Shown one piece after another: positions 16,456 through 24,336 of a DNA stretch of 64,000 nt. Both the position numbers and the translations under genes were made by a program. Position 1 is the first letter of the stretch. Each line of letters begins with the position of its first letter. This stretch comes from Lactiplantibacillus pentosus. GTDB taxonomy: Bacteria > Bacillota > Bacilli > Lactobacillales > Lactobacillaceae. Location of the stretch: NCBI RefSeq assembly GCF_003641185.1, contig NZ_CP032757.1, forward strand, positions 62,001 to 126,000, given 5' to 3'. Below the pieces are notes generated by a model. It ran no database searches. It was not told where the DNA came from and saw only the letters and a list, made by a program, of their open reading frames with translations.

Positions 16456-16824
16456 ATGACGACCAAACAACGTTCTTACAAAATTAAATCCTATGTGAAT
16501 GCGAGCCACGCGATTCGATGGGCGACGGGGTCCGGGAAGAAGCACACGCATACGTGGGAAATTGTTTGTGAGTTACACACGGTCGATGCGATGGTGGCCT
16601 TCTATGACATCGAAAAAAACTTACATCAAGCCCTAGATGAATTGTCAGGGAAATTTTTGAATGATTTGCCGGAGTTCAAAACGGTTAATCCCACTGTTGA
16701 AAATGTGACGGAATACTTGTTCAAGAAGATCGATAAAACATTACGTGAGAACGGTGCGCAGCTGATGCGTATTGAAGTGAGCGATTCGCCAACCCGGGCT
16801 TACTGTATTAGCGTGACTGATTAG
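16456..16824 (+). CDS. 6-pyruvoyl-tetrahydropterin synthase/QueD-like protein
   Basis: 122 residues with a T-fold like that of 6-carboxytetrahydropterin synthase. The N-terminal NASHAIRW and the pair KKHTHTWEIVCEL hold the His residues that bind zinc, and MVAFYDIEKNLHQALDEL and NPTVENVTEYLFKKI are the usual following elements. The catalytic cysteine of QueD is not evident, so a role other than queuosine synthesis is possible. The start has GGAGG (16441-16445). An upstream imperfect inverted repeat around 16374-16430 was examined as a preQ1 riboswitch, but does not fit. Confidence 0.75.
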   Translation: MTTKQRSYKIKSYVNASHAIRWATGSGKKHTHTWEIVCELHTVDAMVAFYDIEKNLHQALDELSGKFLNDLPEFKTVNPTVENVTEYLFKKIDKTLRENGAQLMRIEVSDSPTRAYCISVTD

Positions 16825-16828
16825 AAAC

Positions 16829-16876
16829 GAAAGGACCACCTGGAAGCAGCTTCTTAGCTGTTCTGGGTGGCCTTAT
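16829..16876 (+). terminator. Terminator after the QueD-like gene
   Basis: GGACCACCTGGAAGCAGC pairs imperfectly with GCTGTTCTGGGTGGCC and is followed by TTATTT. Confidence 0.65.
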
Positions 16877-16953
16877 TTAGTAGCAGGAAAATTCTAGTAA
16901 CTGAGCGTGTTGCAGGCCGTCAGCGGTTAGATACCTAAGAGTTCAATCCACAA

Positions 16954-16969
16954 TGTTTCACGTGAAACA
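16954..16969. promoter_or_regulatory. parS site 1 (ParB/Spo0J binding)
   Basis: TGTTTCACGTGAAACA is an exact 16-base palindrome equal to the Firmicutes parS consensus. It is intergenic, between the QueD-like gene and a terminator-like hairpin. Confidence 0.9.
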
Positions 16970-16987
16970 TTGTTTAACACATCAGCA

Positions 16988-17032
16988 CCATCCAATTCAA
17001 ATGATGTCAATTTGAATTGGATGGCGCTTTAA
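16988..17032. terminator. Strong hairpin next to parS 1
   Basis: CCATCCAATTCAAAT (16988-17002) pairs perfectly over 15 bases with ATTTGAATTGGATGG (17010-17024), followed by CGCTTTAAT. It could end transcripts from either side. Confidence 0.6.
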
Positions 17033-17036
17033 TCAT

Positions 17037-17145
17037 TTAATTTGTCACGGAATTCGTTACCTGTTTCAACGCATCCTGCACTGCTTCTTTGATTGCGCGA
17101 CTGGAGGCAGAAGCGCCTGAGACGGCATCGACGTTGGTTGAATTG
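17037..17145 (-). pseudogene. C-terminal fragment of an FMN-binding protein
   Basis: Read on the minus strand, the frame ends ...STNVDAVSGASASSRAIKEA and VQDALKQVTNSVTN followed by TAA. VDAVSGA(S/T)..S...I..AV..AL is the hallmark of FMN_bind domains, where the Ser/Thr carries covalent FMN. The N-terminal part is absent; the frame is broken near 17150. Its neighbour upstream is a flavodoxin, so an old flavin-related gene pair is likely. Confidence 0.65.
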
Positions 17146-17220
17146 GCTTATCTAGGCTGATAATCAGCCAAAAAATAACGCCCACCAACGTCCCCGTCAG
17201 TCCAAGCGTTATTCATTGCA

Positions 17221-17646
17221 TTATTGTGCCAACATCTTTTGTGCGAATTCTTTAACGAGCTGAATTTGTTCGTCTTTGAGTTTGCCACCGGCACTGCCGA
17301 TGATCTTCATGCCCTTACCGCCCATGACTTGGTGGAAGTGGCCGATAACGGGGATGCCTTTTTCGTCCGCGATTTTTGTGAGGGCCTTATCGGACACCAT
17401 TTCTGGACCGCCAGAAGTGGTGAATAAGGCGATTTGCTTGACCTTAGTGGCATCCAAATTCTTCATAAAGGCGGATGCGGTCTTGTCTGGTTTCATAAAA
17501 TACGTGCCACCGCCGAAAAAGAGGGTGTCCGCTTGTTCGACTGGGGTGTCGATCGATTGGGCGGGCACGCCAGCTACGGCTGCGATTTGTTCGGCGAATG
17601 CCTGGGTGTTGCCATTACGAGTCTGATAACGAATTGCAATTGTCAT
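17221..17646 (-). CDS. Flavodoxin-like protein
   Basis: 141 residues, the length of a short-chain flavodoxin. The N-terminal phosphate-binding loop is RYQTRNGNTQAFAEQI; ADTLFFGGGTYFMKPD and ALFTTSGGPEMVSDKAL are the usual isoalloxazine-contacting strands. It would carry electrons as a soluble FMN protein. The ATG at 17646 is preceded by GGAGGTC. An FMN-binding protein remnant lies directly downstream. The opposite-strand frames here are shadows. Confidence 0.85.
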   Translation of the reverse strand: MTIAIRYQTRNGNTQAFAEQIAAVAGVPAQSIDTPVEQADTLFFGGGTYFMKPDKTASAFMKNLDATKVKQIALFTTSGGPEMVSDKALTKIADEKGIPVIGHFHQVMGGKGMKIIGSAGGKLKDEQIQLVKEFAQKMLAQ

Positions 17647-17864
17647 GAAAAAAGACCTCCGATAAGAATAATTGAATTAAGACCAGGTGCCCACCATCAG
17701 TCGACCATGATAGGCACGGGTCACTAGAATTGGTATACTAGTTGTTATATCAAGTCTAGTATAAAACGTTTTGGAACCGATTACAAAAATACGGGAAAAT
17801 CCACCCCGATTGACCTGTAAACGACTCATAGGGGGCGCAAAAGGACGCAAGGAGGCGTTGTGGG

Positions 17865-18071
17865 ATGAAAGGAAGAAAATGGCGGCTCATTAACGACGTG
17901 GTGGGGATCGTGACCATTATTCTTAGCTTAATCATACTCATTCGGCCAATCGATGGGACGGGCCACGTTGAGACCTGGGGCTCGCGGTTGTTGGCGTTGG
18001 GGGTGCTAGCAATTTTTGTGTTATTATTTGCGGGAGTTGAAAGTCTTATTCGGCGAGTGATGCGGCACTGA
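17865..18071 (+). CDS. Small two-helix membrane protein
   Basis: 68 residues with a strong ribosome site (AAGGAGG). Two hydrophobic helices (about 9-26 and 41-58) are joined by a short polar loop ([15 protein letters not shown]), and both ends are basic, giving an N-in/C-in hairpin. It precedes arsC by 43 bases and may share its transcript. No family recognised. Confidence 0.65.
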   Translation: MKGRKWRLINDVVGIVTIILSLIILIRPIDGTGHVETWGSRLLALGVLAIFVLLFAGVESLIRRVMRH

Positions 18072-18114
18072 TGGGCGCGTGGCTTCAAGAGAATTCAGGA
18101 AAGTGGTGGCAGTG

Positions 18115-18528
18115 ATGGCTAAAATTTATTTTTTGTGTACGGGTAATTCTTGTCGGAGTCAGATGGCAGAAGGATTTGCCCACCAATTATTACCAGCAGA
18201 TTGGGAGGTCGCCAGTGCCGGTGTCGAAGTGCACGGCGTCAATCCACTAGCGGTCCAGGTGATGGCGGAAGTCGGCATTGATATCCGTCAGCAGACGTCT
18301 AAGTTGATCGATCCAGAATACCTCGCGCAGTGTGCCGTGGTCGTCACGTTATGCGGCGATGCCCGTGACCGGTGCCCAGTTACGCCGCCAACGGTCACGC
18401 GGCTGCACTGGCCATTGCCAGACCCGGCTCAAGCGCCCGGCAGTCCAGCAGAAAAGATCCCCGTATTTCGCCAAGTTCGTGACCAGATTCAGGCGCAGAT
18501 CGTCGCGCTCGCAAAGACGTTGAAGTAA
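18115..18528 (+). CDS. arsC: Arsenate reductase, thioredoxin-coupled type
   Basis: 137 residues from the ATG at 18115. It has the low-molecular-weight phosphatase fold with the P-loop CTGNSCRS (Cys8, Arg14) and the redox pair Cys80 and Cys87 in [11 protein letters not shown]. This is the Cys10-Cys82-Cys89 arrangement of the Staphylococcus pI258 enzyme, so it should reduce arsenate to arsenite with electrons from thioredoxin. No arsenite pump or ArsR gene is adjacent. The 5' extension to 18079 is less likely because the ATG at 18115 has GGTGG upstream. A terminator follows at 18599. Confidence 0.9.
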   Translation: MAKIYFLCTGNSCRSQMAEGFAHQLLPADWEVASAGVEVHGVNPLAVQVMAEVGIDIRQQTSKLIDPEYLAQCAVVVTLCGDARDRCPVTPPTVTRLHWPLPDPAQAPGSPAEKIPVFRQVRDQIQAQIVALAKTLK

Positions 18529-18598
18529 GTGGCACGCTAAACCTGCGCCAAGCGTCAATCACAGGTAGCTGCGACCCAACAAATCAATCACGGCAATC

Positions 18599-18641
18599 AA
18601 ATCGGCCAGCCTAGGCATTCAAACCTGGGCTGGCCGATTTA
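18599..18641 (+). terminator. Terminator after arsC
   Basis: AAATCGGCCAGCC pairs with GGCTGGCCGATTT; it can work in both directions. Confidence 0.75.
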
Positions 18642-18805
18642 TGTTGCTCGCGTAAGTCCGTAGCCCTTAAGTTTACTGGCCGTTCGTTAACTTTGTGAAC
18701 AATCCAGCATGTGCAAAAGCTACAGTTTGGCAGCTGTGAAACTGGTGGTTTCATCCCTTATCGCTTGTGAATGATTGCGTTAGTATGAAAGCGTAGTCAA
18801 GATGA

Positions 18806-18817
18806 ATGACCGGTCAT
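18806..18817. promoter_or_regulatory. Palindromic operator upstream of the cla-type operon
   Basis: ATGACCGGTCAT is a perfect 12-base palindrome 66 bases before the SDR start. It has the look of a TetR-family site. No TetR gene is in this part of the window, so the regulator would be elsewhere. Confidence 0.5.
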
Positions 18818-18882
18818 CAGGCGTTGAACTGCTTTTTAAGTTAAAAAAATCACAATTAGATTTAAGGAGGAGTCGGACAATC

Positions 18883-19743
18883 ATGAAGGATTTTAAAGAT
18901 AAGGTCATGTTTATTACCGGTGCTGCTCACGGATTTGGTCAAGTTATCGCGGAAGGGGCTGCCGATCGCGGCATGAAGCTGACGATTGTGGACATTGATG
19001 GCCCCGCGCTGAAGAAAACATACCAGCATATTCTCGACAAGGGCGCGGATGTGCTGATGATCACGGCTGACGTGACCAAAGAAGATAGTGTCGATGATGC
19101 TGTCGAACAAGCGATGGAGAAATTTGGCCGCATCGACTTGCTGATCAACAATGCCGGGATTGCTTTACCAGGGCGCATCTGGGAATTGCCAACCCGTGAT
19201 TGGGAATGGATCATGCATATCAACTTAATGAGTCAAGTTTATGCAATGAAACGCATTATTCCAATCATGATTCAACAAAAGACCCATGCCGATATTTTAA
19301 ACGTGGCGTCAATCGCTGGCTTAGTAGACACCCCCGGAATGCCTTCCTATCACGCCAGCAAGTTTGCCTCAGTCGGGATGACGGAAGCTACGGCCTACGA
19401 CTTACAGCGGGCGGGCATCGATATCGACATGCACGTCATGTGCCCCGGCTTTGTTCAAACGGACCTCTATCACACCGAGAATCACCGGCCTGCACAGTAC
19501 AGTGACCCAACTGATCCGTACTATCAAAGTGAAGCTTATCTGAAGGGGCAACAATTTGCGAAGTACGTCATTACGAACGGTAAACCAATCGATACGATTG
19601 CGGACACCGTCTTCAAAGCCTTGGAAGACAACCGGTTCTACATTTTGACGCATCCAGAATACAATCCATTGATTGAGGATCGGGTCAAACGAATCGTGAC
19701 GGACGGTGCGCCTGACGTGCATATCATGGATGGCATTATGTAG
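18883..19743 (+). CDS. cla-dh: Short-chain dehydrogenase, CLA-DH type
   Basis: 286 residues from the ATG at 18883 (AAGGAGG upstream). It has the Rossmann motif TGAAHGFGQ, the NNAG motif (LLINNAGIALPG), the catalytic Ser in NVASIAG and the YxxxK pair in YHASK. In L. plantarum the orthologous enzyme CLA-DH oxidises 10-hydroxy-cis-12-octadecenoate to the 10-oxo acid, and reverses the step at the end of the pathway. The following two genes encode the isomerase and enone reductase of the same pathway, 32 and 25 bases apart, so they form one operon. The hydratase that starts the pathway is not in the window. Confidence 0.85.
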   Translation: MKDFKDKVMFITGAAHGFGQVIAEGAADRGMKLTIVDIDGPALKKTYQHILDKGADVLMITADVTKEDSVDDAVEQAMEKFGRIDLLINNAGIALPGRIWELPTRDWEWIMHINLMSQVYAMKRIIPIMIQQKTHADILNVASIAGLVDTPGMPSYHASKFASVGMTEATAYDLQRAGIDIDMHVMCPGFVQTDLYHTENHRPAQYSDPTDPYYQSEAYLKGQQFAKYVITNGKPIDTIADTVFKALEDNRFYILTHPEYNPLIEDRVKRIVTDGAPDVHIMDGIM

Positions 19744-19775
19744 CTGATATCAAGCAGACAAAGGAGTGTTTTAAC

Positions 19776-20621
19776 ATGGCAAGTTTTATCGCAAGTGATC
19801 AGGATGTTAAGAACTTTTTGACGGCCCCAAGTATGAATGACCAGGAAGGAATCGGCTTCGCTTACGCCACCGATGAAGCCGTCTTGAAAGCGTTGATTCC
19901 AGCGCCATTGAAATTAATGGCGCCAGTTGTTTGCGGCTACGTGGTGCATATGGGCAAACCAACGTTCAGTGCTCCTTACCTTGAAGAGAGCTTATTTGCA
20001 CTCGTTAGTTATAAGGACAAGATGATGGGCGCCTATCCAATCAACCTATTGTTACACGGACCAGGTGCCGAAAGTGGCGTCATTGCTGGTCGGGAAGGTG
20101 CTGGGATTCCTAAGAAGTTGGCGGATGCAATTGAATTACGGCGTAACGACAACAGTGCGACGGCCACGGTTGAGCGGCACGGCAAGACTTTGCTGAACGT
20201 TTCCTGGACTGCCGGTGAGCTAAACGATCCGTCTATCATGAAACAATTTGCGGGCCAATTAGCGTTAGGCAAGGAAGCTGAAATGAACAGTTTCTTCTAT
20301 AAATACAATATCGACCAACACGAAGACGGCACCAACCACTTTAACAACGTCCAGTTAGTTGCGACCCAGTTACGGTCATTGGCAGACCAGGTTGAGCCTG
20401 GGAACTTGAGTATTCAACTCGATTCGACGGATGACGATCCATTCGGTGAATTGAAAGTCTTGAAGCCACTCGGGGCAGCTTGGTTCCACTTCAAGACGTC
20501 CGTGATGTTCAATACGTTGAAGTTAGATGAGGTCGATGCGGCCGCCACGATGCCAAAACTCTTGACGGGCCGGTATGACCGGAGCTTCTTCAATCCAAAA
20601 GCAGCGACTTATATTATTTAA
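19776..20621 (+). CDS. cla-dc: Acetoacetate-decarboxylase-family isomerase, CLA-DC type
   Basis: 281 residues with the acetoacetate decarboxylase fold: IPAPLKLMAPVVCGYVVHM, YKDKMMGAYPINLLLHGPGA and GREGAGIPKKLADAIELRRN, which contains the Lys of the Schiff-base family. In L. plantarum this family member (CLA-DC) moves the cis-12 double bond of the 10-oxo fatty acid to trans-11, giving an enone. Its place between the dehydrogenase and the nitroreductase-type enone reductase supports that role over true acetoacetate decarboxylation. AAGGAG precedes the ATG. Confidence 0.85.
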   Translation: MASFIASDQDVKNFLTAPSMNDQEGIGFAYATDEAVLKALIPAPLKLMAPVVCGYVVHMGKPTFSAPYLEESLFALVSYKDKMMGAYPINLLLHGPGAESGVIAGREGAGIPKKLADAIELRRNDNSATATVERHGKTLLNVSWTAGELNDPSIMKQFAGQLALGKEAEMNSFFYKYNIDQHEDGTNHFNNVQLVATQLRSLADQVEPGNLSIQLDSTDDDPFGELKVLKPLGAAWFHFKTSVMFNTLKLDEVDAAATMPKLLTGRYDRSFFNPKAATYII

Positions 20622-20646
20622 GCATTCGGAAAGCGGGGAATAGCTG

Positions 20647-21300
20647 ATGTCAGAAGCAGTAAAAAATTTGGTTAACAACGATTTAGCAGACGTGATGTTT
20701 AATCGGCACTCGGTTCGGCAGTTTGAACCGGATGTTAAAATCAGTCGCGAGGAGCTCCAAAAGATGATTGCCGAGGCCGCAACGGCGCCGTCAGCCTGCA
20801 ATTTGCAGTCATGGCACTTTGTGGTCGTCGACACCCCCGAGGCTAAGGCAAAATTCAAGCAAGCGGTCATGAAGTTTAACTATCCGCAAGTCGACAGTGC
20901 CTCCGCTATCGTCTTCATCGCCGGAGATACGCAGTCGCACTACGTTTATCGCGACGTTTGGAACAAGGTCTATCAGGATGGCAATATTACCAAGGAACGC
21001 CTGGACCAGATTCTGGGCACCTTCCTGCCGTTGTATGAACATGCGACGCCAGATTTCTTGAAATTTGATGCGACCATCGATTGTTCGATCGTTGGGATGC
21101 AACTCCTGTTAGTCGCTCGTGCTCACGGTTATGATGCTAACGCGTTCTCTGGAATTGATTTCGAGAAGATGATTCCAACACTCGGACTGGATCCAAAACG
21201 CTACGTACCAGTCATGGGAATTGCGATTGGTAAGGCCGCCCAGGAGCCACTCCACACGACTCGGTACGACGCCAAAACCCAGACGGATTTCTTAGCATAA
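20647..21300 (+). CDS. cla-er: Nitroreductase-family enone reductase, CLA-ER type
   Basis: 217 residues of the FMN-dependent nitroreductase fold: NRHSVRQFEPDVKISREELQ at the N-terminus, ATAPSACNLQSWHFVVVD for FMN binding and MGIAIGKAAQEP near the end. As last gene of the cla-type operon it should reduce the 10-oxo-trans-11 fatty acid to 10-oxo-octadecanoate, as shown for CLA-ER of L. plantarum. It works as an FMN/NADH-dependent cytosolic dimer. A strong terminator follows at 21322. Confidence 0.85.
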   Translation: MSEAVKNLVNNDLADVMFNRHSVRQFEPDVKISREELQKMIAEAATAPSACNLQSWHFVVVDTPEAKAKFKQAVMKFNYPQVDSASAIVFIAGDTQSHYVYRDVWNKVYQDGNITKERLDQILGTFLPLYEHATPDFLKFDATIDCSIVGMQLLLVARAHGYDANAFSGIDFEKMIPTLGLDPKRYVPVMGIAIGKAAQEPLHTTRYDAKTQTDFLA

Positions 21301-21321
21301 TTGAATTTGATTTGATTGAAG

Positions 21322-21350
21322 AAAGAGCGGGGCTGACCCGCTCTTTTTGT
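21322..21350 (+). terminator. Terminator of the cla-type operon
   Basis: AAAGAGCGGG and CCCGCTCTTT with a five-base loop, followed by TTTTG. Confidence 0.9.
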
Positions 21351-21703
21351 GATTTAGGGCCGTTGTAACGATAGTTTAAGGTACAGATTCATCAAGCAGT
21401 CCAAGCACGACAGCAGCTTGAGCTATTTCCACATCACTAGCTTTATCAGCCGCTTCCCACACGACCGCAAATTGAGGCTCGCTCACGCTGACCGCTATTA
21501 GTATCTTCATGGCAGGTGTCAGTCGTGAATCGGCGCCCTGCCGCTTAGTCAGTGGCTCCGTCACCAATAATGTTCAACTCCAGTTCAGGATGCACAACTG
21601 GCTGCCGTTTAAGCATGAAATCATTGATTTAGCCGCCTTTACAAAAGCGCTTACATTGCTTATGATGAAGGCGATAGGTGCGATGAAAAGGGGGACGGTT
21701 TTC

Positions 21704-23239
21704 ATGAAATTGAACGCGATTCTACAGCAGCTAGCGATGACCTTTGATGTCACTAAACAATCGAGTTTTACCCATAATCCGGAGGTAACGGAAGTCCAAT
21801 TTGTGAGTGCGACTGAAGCGGTGGCAACGCATCGGTTGTATTTGCAATCCGCAGCGAGTCAGACGGTGCAACTATCCTACGACTGGCGCGGCCACCGCCA
21901 AATCGTGGGGACGGTCAGTCTCGGAGCAGGCCTGACGACCGTCATCGCGGCCCAAAATCAGCTGCTGAAATTATTGGTGACGCTTGGGCAGTCGCTGCAT
22001 CATGACATTGAGCTCCAAAATATCATCAACCAGTTCGCCATCAACGCGATTACGGCGGATTTTGATACCACGCTCGCGCAGGCCGTTCGATTATTGGGCA
22101 ATCCGTTGGCGATTATTGATCTAAACGGGGAGATTTTGTCACGGTCCCACACGACGCAACTCAATGGTCCCAGTATCCACGCGGCGGTCGAAACCAATCG
22201 GGTCGGGCGCTGGCTATTAGACCATGGTTTCGCAGCGGATACGCCTGATTTTTTAACGCAGGTCTACGTCGCGGAGGACCGGCTTTCAGCGGGACCGATG
22301 CTGATTACACCGTTAGCGAATAAAGCTGAACCGATCGGGTACCTAGTCATGCCGGCACTCAACACACCGCTAAATGACCGCCAAGCCCTGTTGATTAATT
22401 CGATTGGGCAGGTGATTGCGGGTTCGCTAGTCAAAAATCAAATTATGCCGACTGCCGAGTCACAGCGAGACCGCTTATTGAACTTGTTGTTGACGGAACG
22501 GCAGGGTGGCACATTTGCTGATCAGTTTGCTGAACAACATGTCAAGTTACCGACTGCGATGGTCCTGGTACGCTGTGAACCACTTGCCGACCAAGCGCCA
22601 ATGATTTTACAGCAACGCTTGCAATATCTGATGTTGCCGCATTTCAAACAAGTGCTGGTGTCCATTTACCATCAGCAGTGTGTCGCGCTGATTTCCATTA
22701 GTCTGGCTGCATACAATCAACCAGATTTTATCACCACACTACAGACCATCGCGCAACGGGCAGATTGCCGGCTGATCGTCTCGCAACACTATGTGAATCC
22801 GGAAGACACCTACGCGGCCTATGTTGTATGTCAGCGTACCGCCCAGTTGAAGACGAGCCGGGGCCGGGTGGTCTTTTGTGAAGATCAATTCTATGACCTC
22901 GCCTTAGCACGGGTCAATCATGTCGAGATCCTGCCATTCTTCATTAATCCCGCCTTGCGCCTGCTACTGGATTATGACCGCCAAAACCATACCGAATTAG
23001 TGCCAACGCTGGATGCGTATTTACAGGCGACTTGCCAATTGACGCGTACTGCCAAGCAATTATACGTGCATCCTAACACGCTCCGCAATCGACTTCAGCA
23101 CATTACCAAGCTTACGGGATGCGATTTACGAGATGCCGAGACCTGTTTTAAATTAGCGGCCAGCTTTAAACTCCAGCACTTTCTGGTGCAACATCAGTAT
23201 CGCTACCGAGCAGACGTTCCAATCCCCACGCAGGACTAG
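21704..23239 (+). CDS. PucR/CdaR-type transcriptional regulator
   Basis: About 511 residues from the ATG at 21704, with AAGGGGG upstream; the longer open frame to 21509 lacks a ribosome site. The C-terminus carries the PucR-type helix-turn-helix (LDAYLQATCQLTRTAKQLYV, then HPNTLRNRLQHITKLTG). The middle (about 150-300) reads as a GAF-like sensor (LLGNPLAIIDLNGEILSRSH). Members control purine, sugar-diacid or amino-acid use. The target is not evident: the cla-type operon and pgmB flank it but have their own promoters. A cre-like sequence (AAAGCGCTTACA, 21645-21656) lies just upstream and suggests carbon control. Confidence 0.8.
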   Translation: MKLNAILQQLAMTFDVTKQSSFTHNPEVTEVQFVSATEAVATHRLYLQSAASQTVQLSYDWRGHRQIVGTVSLGAGLTTVIAAQNQLLKLLVTLGQSLHHDIELQNIINQFAINAITADFDTTLAQAVRLLGNPLAIIDLNGEILSRSHTTQLNGPSIHAAVETNRVGRWLLDHGFAADTPDFLTQVYVAEDRLSAGPMLITPLANKAEPIGYLVMPALNTPLNDRQALLINSIGQVIAGSLVKNQIMPTAESQRDRLLNLLLTERQGGTFADQFAEQHVKLPTAMVLVRCEPLADQAPMILQQRLQYLMLPHFKQVLVSIYHQQCVALISISLAAYNQPDFITTLQTIAQRADCRLIVSQHYVNPEDTYAAYVVCQRTAQLKTSRGRVVFCEDQFYDLALARVNHVEILPFFINPALRLLLDYDRQNHTELVPTLDAYLQATCQLTRTAKQLYVHPNTLRNRLQHITKLTGCDLRDAETCFKLAASFKLQHFLVQHQYRYRADVPIPTQD

Positions 23240-23253
23240 TGATCAGTCGGGCG

Positions 23254-23267
23254 TGCAACCGGTTGTT
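23254..23267. promoter_or_regulatory. LacI-type operator copy 1
   Basis: TGCAACCGGTTGTT, a one-arm-imperfect copy of the palindrome at 23396, lies 15 bases after the PucR stop. Two copies 142 bases apart could allow looping by a LacI/MalR-type repressor. Confidence 0.55.
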
Positions 23268-23395
23268 TATAACTGGAACTAACTAGCTTGGAAGCATTGG
23301 GAGCTAGTAACGATTAAAGACGCAGATTGTTGATATGACAGCGTTTATCAGCTTAAGTTGCAGGCGTGCCAGACCAATTAAGATTAAAATAGTTA

Positions 23396-23433
23396 TGCAA
23401 CCGGTTGCATTGAGACTGAAAGCGTTTTATAAT
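23396..23433 (+). promoter_or_regulatory. pgmB promoter with overlapping operator and cre
   Basis: TGCAACCGGTTGCA (23396-23409) is a perfect palindrome of the LacI/MalR type. It overlaps the -35 box TTGCAT (23405-23410), followed after 17 bases by the consensus -10 TATAAT (23428-23433). Within the spacer, TGAAAGCGTTTTAT (23417-23430) matches the cre consensus with one mismatch. So pgmB should be repressed by a LacI-family protein in the absence of sugar and by CcpA in glucose. The leader is about 130 bases long. Confidence 0.7.
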
Positions 23434-23566
23434 ACTAAGTGAGATTGAACGGACGGCGTTAGTCAGAGATTGCCTGCTGACTGAGTTGAGCCCGTCTGCG
23501 CAGTGATTTTATACCGGTCAATAACGAGCGTCAAAACTAGTAGTCATTCACGAGGAGGAACTAGTA

Positions 23567-24238
23567 ATGAGTAAATTTGCAGCAATTAAGGGATTCGTAT
23601 TTGATTTAGATGGTGTGATTGCCGACACGTCCGTGTACCATTCACAAGCTTGGCATCAATTAGCCGATGAATTAGGCGTGGCTTGGAGCGAAGAACTCGC
23701 CGATAACTTAAAGGGTGTCAGCCGGATGGATTCCTTAAACCTGATTTTGAAAACTGGTGGTAAGGAAAACGACTATACGGAAGCCGAAAAAGTGGCGTAC
23801 GCTGAAAAGAAGAACACCAACTACCTCAACCTCTTGAAGGGGATGGATAAGACGGCGATCTTACCTGGAATCGAAGCCTTCTTAGCTGACTTAGCCAAAC
23901 ACGGCTATAAATTGTCACTGGCCTCCGCTTCTAAGAACTCACCATTAGTTTTGGAACAATTGGGCTTAGCGCACTATTTTGAAGCTCGCGTGGACCCATC
24001 GACTTTGAAGCATGGTAAGCCAGACCCAGAAATCTTTGCCCGCGGTGCAGAAGTGCTCGGACTCAAACCTGAAGAATGTGCGGGAGTCGAAGATGCCAAG
24101 GTCGGGATTCAGTCGATCAATGGTGCCGGCGAGACCTCGATTGGAATTGGCGACCCAGCCGTCTTAACGGGTGCTGACGTGAACTTCACTTCGACAGCAG
24201 AGTTAACTTTAGCAAATCTAGAAGCTGCATTAGGCTAA
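23567..24238 (+). CDS. pgmB: Beta-phosphoglucomutase
   Basis: 223 residues, HAD superfamily with an alpha-helical cap. FVFDLDGVIADTSVYH contains the nucleophile Asp13 and acid/base Asp15; KGVSRMDSLN is the cap substrate loop; LASASKN the motif 2 Ser; KHGKPDPEIF the Lys of motif 3; VEDAKVGIQS the metal-binding acid pair. It interconverts beta-glucose 1-phosphate and glucose 6-phosphate, the step after maltose or trehalose phosphorolysis. No phosphorylase gene is adjacent, but the operator/cre promoter upstream fits a sugar-induced gene. GAGGAG precedes the ATG; a terminator follows. Confidence 0.92.
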   Translation: MSKFAAIKGFVFDLDGVIADTSVYHSQAWHQLADELGVAWSEELADNLKGVSRMDSLNLILKTGGKENDYTEAEKVAYAEKKNTNYLNLLKGMDKTAILPGIEAFLADLAKHGYKLSLASASKNSPLVLEQLGLAHYFEARVDPSTLKHGKPDPEIFARGAEVLGLKPEECAGVEDAKVGIQSINGAGETSIGIGDPAVLTGADVNFTSTAELTLANLEAALG

Positions 24239-24259
24239 TTCCAGCCGCAGCCAAATAAG

Positions 24260-24312
24260 AGCTTACTTCACAATTACCCGTCAAACGGGCCACGATGAAG
24301 TAAGCTTTTTTG
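24260..24312 (+). terminator. Terminator after pgmB
   Basis: AGCTTACTTCA (24260-24270) pairs with TGAAGTAAGCT (24296-24306), then TTTTT. Confidence 0.85.
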
Positions 24313-24336
24313 GTGCTGTTTAAATGATTCAATCGG

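Noticed and set aside
21376..21567. Minus-strand frame with MKILIAVSVSEPQFAVVWEA upstream of the PucR-type gene
   Set aside because: The 44-codon piece lacks a ribosome site and no family is evident; it may be an old gene scrap but I cannot support it.
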